Part shown: one piece after another, positions 28,313-30,447 of the stretch
Numbering within the stretch: the stretch's first letter is position 1
Layout of the letters: every line of letters starts with the position of its first letter
Source of the DNA: Amanita rubescens
Taxonomy: Eukaryota > Basidiomycota > Agaricomycetes > Agaricales > Amanitaceae
Reading direction: 5' to 3'
DNA: 30,447 nucleotides
NCBI GenBank assembly: GCA_015039365.1
Contig: WION01000592.1
Coordinates: forward strand, 1 to 30,447
The notes under the pieces: model-generated
What the model was told of the DNA's origin: nothing
Database searches by the model: none
The model's input: the letters and a program-made list of their open reading frames with translations, nothing else
Made by a program: the position numbers and the translations under genes

Positions 28313-30447
28313 TCAACGGCCTTTCCCCTTGCCTTTAAACCCTTTGAATACCGCCACGTCGTCTGAATCATCATCATCCACAACAACAGCAGGCGCCTTC
28401 TTTGATCGCGTCTTTGACCAGGAGATTTAGGCGCACCCCTCCTCTGGCTCCGCGCAGTCGATTTCAATGTCGACGCATACCATCACTATCATCAGGATCT
28501 GCTGCTTCTTCGTTATCAGAATTCAAAAATAGTGGCTTCGCTGCGTTTTCGTCTTTGTACGCGTCGGCCCCGGGCTCGCTGGCTTTCCCGTGCTGGAATT
28601 CCATCCGATTCTTCGTCAGAATCATTGATGATCAGAGCTTGGCTACGTCCTTTCGCATTGATCTGAGGTTGTATTTCTGTCTTCACTTGAGTAGCCGCAG
28701 CCTGGCTACCATAATGACCACCTTTCCAATACGCTAACCGCCTCTCAGCACGCTTTATCGACAATGTACCAATCCACTTACCTGGCCCTAAGCCGTAATC
28801 ATTCTCCTCGCTCACAACCAATTCCACCTTGGCCCTTGACGACGAAGCGCCTTTCTGGTTTTCCCTTTTGGCATAAATTTAGTCACCAGTAGAGGGAGGC
28901 GTACCTTTTTGAATTTCTTGAAATTTGGTAATCCTCGCCAGTCAGACTGCGCTGGTCGACGCCGCAAGCAATTTCTATTGTCAGGAACATCCATTTCCAA
29001 AATACCATAAAGTTCCCTCTGATTCCTGTGTCTTTGCCAAAATCATCCACGACGTCCCATTCTTCATCCTGGCGATCTAACTCGGGCCTTGATATCCTTA
29101 AATTGTTGAAATCGCGATCGAAATCGTCTTCCTTCTTCTTTCCTTTCTTCGTCGAAGCAACAGCTTTAAGGAAGGCTGTGTCAACATCGAGTTTATTAAC
29201 CCTGGTCTCTACGGTTGACGGAGGTTTATTGGCTGTGTCTGGAGCAACCGCATCGACAGGCTGTGCACGCCTCATCCTCTTTGTAACTGCATTCTCCTTT
29301 TGGGTTGACCTGGTGAAAAACCCTTCAAGCCATAATGTTTTGGTTGTGCTTACCATCTCGACATCACTTGACGTGGCCGCCTTTCTCTTGAGCCCTTTGT
29401 GATTGCCATCCGGTACCTGGGTTTCTTCTTCGTGAACAACCGGCAAATGGCAAACATAGGTGCCTGTGCTGGCCCTGAAGCGATACTCTCAGATCGAGTC
29501 TGGCTGCTGCCTCCGCTTAACGTTCCGAGGTTGAACGGACTGTAAATCTCGTCGACATTCATATCTTGTTGTTCTTGACGTTTACTTTCTTCATCGAAAA
29601 CAGCTTTGTGCCTTTTCACAGACTGTATGTCAGGGGAAGTACGTAGTGTTCCTGTTCCCAGTGATTCTACGGGCTCTGAAGAAGTTTCTCGTTTACGCTT
29701 CAGACGCGTTGTGCGAACAGGTAGAGGCGCCTTCCGAAAATGTCAGTACGACAGTAGAACTCATAGAGTAGATACTTGCAGAGAAGTCAATAGGTGCAAC
29801 TTCCGATGCTGCCGGACCTGCGTCGGACACGTCTTCGAGGGCGGTAATGCGCCTTGTCAAAGCCTGTTGATAGACCGTCAATGTCTTCGACAATCAGCAG
29901 AGTAGAGATACATGCGCGACGCGGGCGACGTGTCGTATCCTCGGAGGGTGGTTTTTGTGTTTGCAGACCCTCCATCGGCTCTGCTGAAGCTGACGCGAAA
30001 CAGCGCCTCGAGCTAGCCTTCTTCGCCGAGCTGGCGGCGACCCAGGCTGAACCAAAGACGACGGGTCCTGGTTCGTTGAAGGTAGTTCTCGGGAAACTGA
30101 GTGAAATCAGAAAAAAGAGATTAATTTGTCATAATAAAAACAATGACTCACCTTCTAACTCTTTCCCAGACACTGCCTTTTTGTTCAATGCCGAGGGGTC
30201 GATGTTGATGACAGCTTCCACAAGAGCGCCGGGCGAAATAAAAGGCAGATTGAAACTATACGATAGGGTCAGTACGCTCTCAGTCGTAGTAACGCAAACA
30301 TACATCTCAACCTCATGCATGAGGTCTTGCCATTCACGTTCACCAACAGCTGCTTTCAAGGATTCCTGTTCCCCAACAAGAACTAGCTTTTGTCCCTCTT
30401 TAGCATTGCCTCTGACCAGAGCTTTATGCCATTTCAATTTCCCAGCA
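28313..30447 (-). CDS. NBS1 (nibrin)-like gene, 5' end outside window, with apparent frame breaks
   Basis: The call rests on C-terminal signatures. PNFKKFKK (28905-28928) matches the Mre11-binding motif of nibrin (NFKKFKKV in human). An acidic stretch then FKGFKGKGKGR before the stop at 28313-28315 resembles the Tel1/ATM-recruiting tail. NBS1 joins Mre11 and Rad50 in DNA double-strand break repair. Well-supported introns: 30256-30303, 30097-30151, 28855-28904 and one of 48 bp that joins NDYGLGP to AYWKGG. Other joins fail. The frame is lost near 29000 (TTTT run between NFMV and EMDVP), near 29455, and near 28560-28620, with further doubt upstream at about 29735 and 30096. Either several indels have broken the gene or the assembly has small errors. 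The N-terminal FHA domain would lie beyond the edge. Confidence 0.55.

Noticed and set aside
28402..29402. Plus-strand frames of 111 and 124 codons opposite the NBS1-like gene
   Set aside because: They are Ser/Leu-rich antisense images of the acidic, lysine-rich minus-strand exons.

Overview
The window is nuclear DNA of a filamentous fungus, most likely an Agaricomycete basidiomycete. Genes carry many short introns of about 45-65 bp with CTRAY-like branch sites. There is a NACHT-WD40 (NLR-type) gene of the kind abundant in Agaricomycetes, and a chromovirus LTR retrotransposon with heavy CpG-to-TpG decay. The gene set and the style of the NLR and retroelement resemble Rhizoctonia-like fungi, but this is an impression and could not be tested here.

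Layout. (1) 1-842: non-coding edge with an imperfect direct repeat, then the 3' WD40 end of a minus-strand NLR gene. (2) 843-10518: one LTR retrotransposon (Ty3/gypsy, chromovirus, Tf1/sushi-like) flanked by the 5-bp duplication TGGAA. It has 417 and 432 bp LTRs, a self-priming-type primer binding site, gag, pol (protease, RT, RNase H, integrase, chromodomain) and a long third ORF with a variant zinc knuckle. Its integrase gene is split by an 801-bp foldback element with hAT-like ends and an 8-bp duplication (6044-6844). (3) 10519-12900: the rest of the NLR pseudogene. (4) 12922-21696: a compact housekeeping block: WW-domain protein, ornithine carbamoyltransferase, TMEM19/DUF92 membrane protein and glycogen synthase, all on plus; then succinate dehydrogenase membrane anchor (minus), divergent from adenylosuccinate lyase (plus). 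(5) 21697-23195: gene-poor, with a degenerate TGTGCG repeat. (6) 23196-25988: an intronless MgtA-type Mg2+ P-type ATPase. (7) 26269-30447: on minus, a CAP59/GT69-type glycosyltransferase, then an NBS1 (nibrin)-like gene that runs off the right edge and shows several frame breaks.

The housekeeping genes do not form one pathway (arginine, purine, glycogen, TCA cycle); they are simply packed closely, with gaps of 42-132 bp between start and stop codons. The left third is a nested-insertion history: a decaying NLR gene received an LTR element, which received a foldback DNA transposon, and the LTR element has since lost its reading frames largely through CGA-to-TGA changes.

The least expected observations are the 12-nt match between the predicted 5' end of the retroelement RNA and its primer binding site, the extra ORF with a CX2CX4HX4H knuckle, the all-CpG mutation signature, and a bacterial-type Mg2+ ATPase in an intron-rich fungal neighbourhood.
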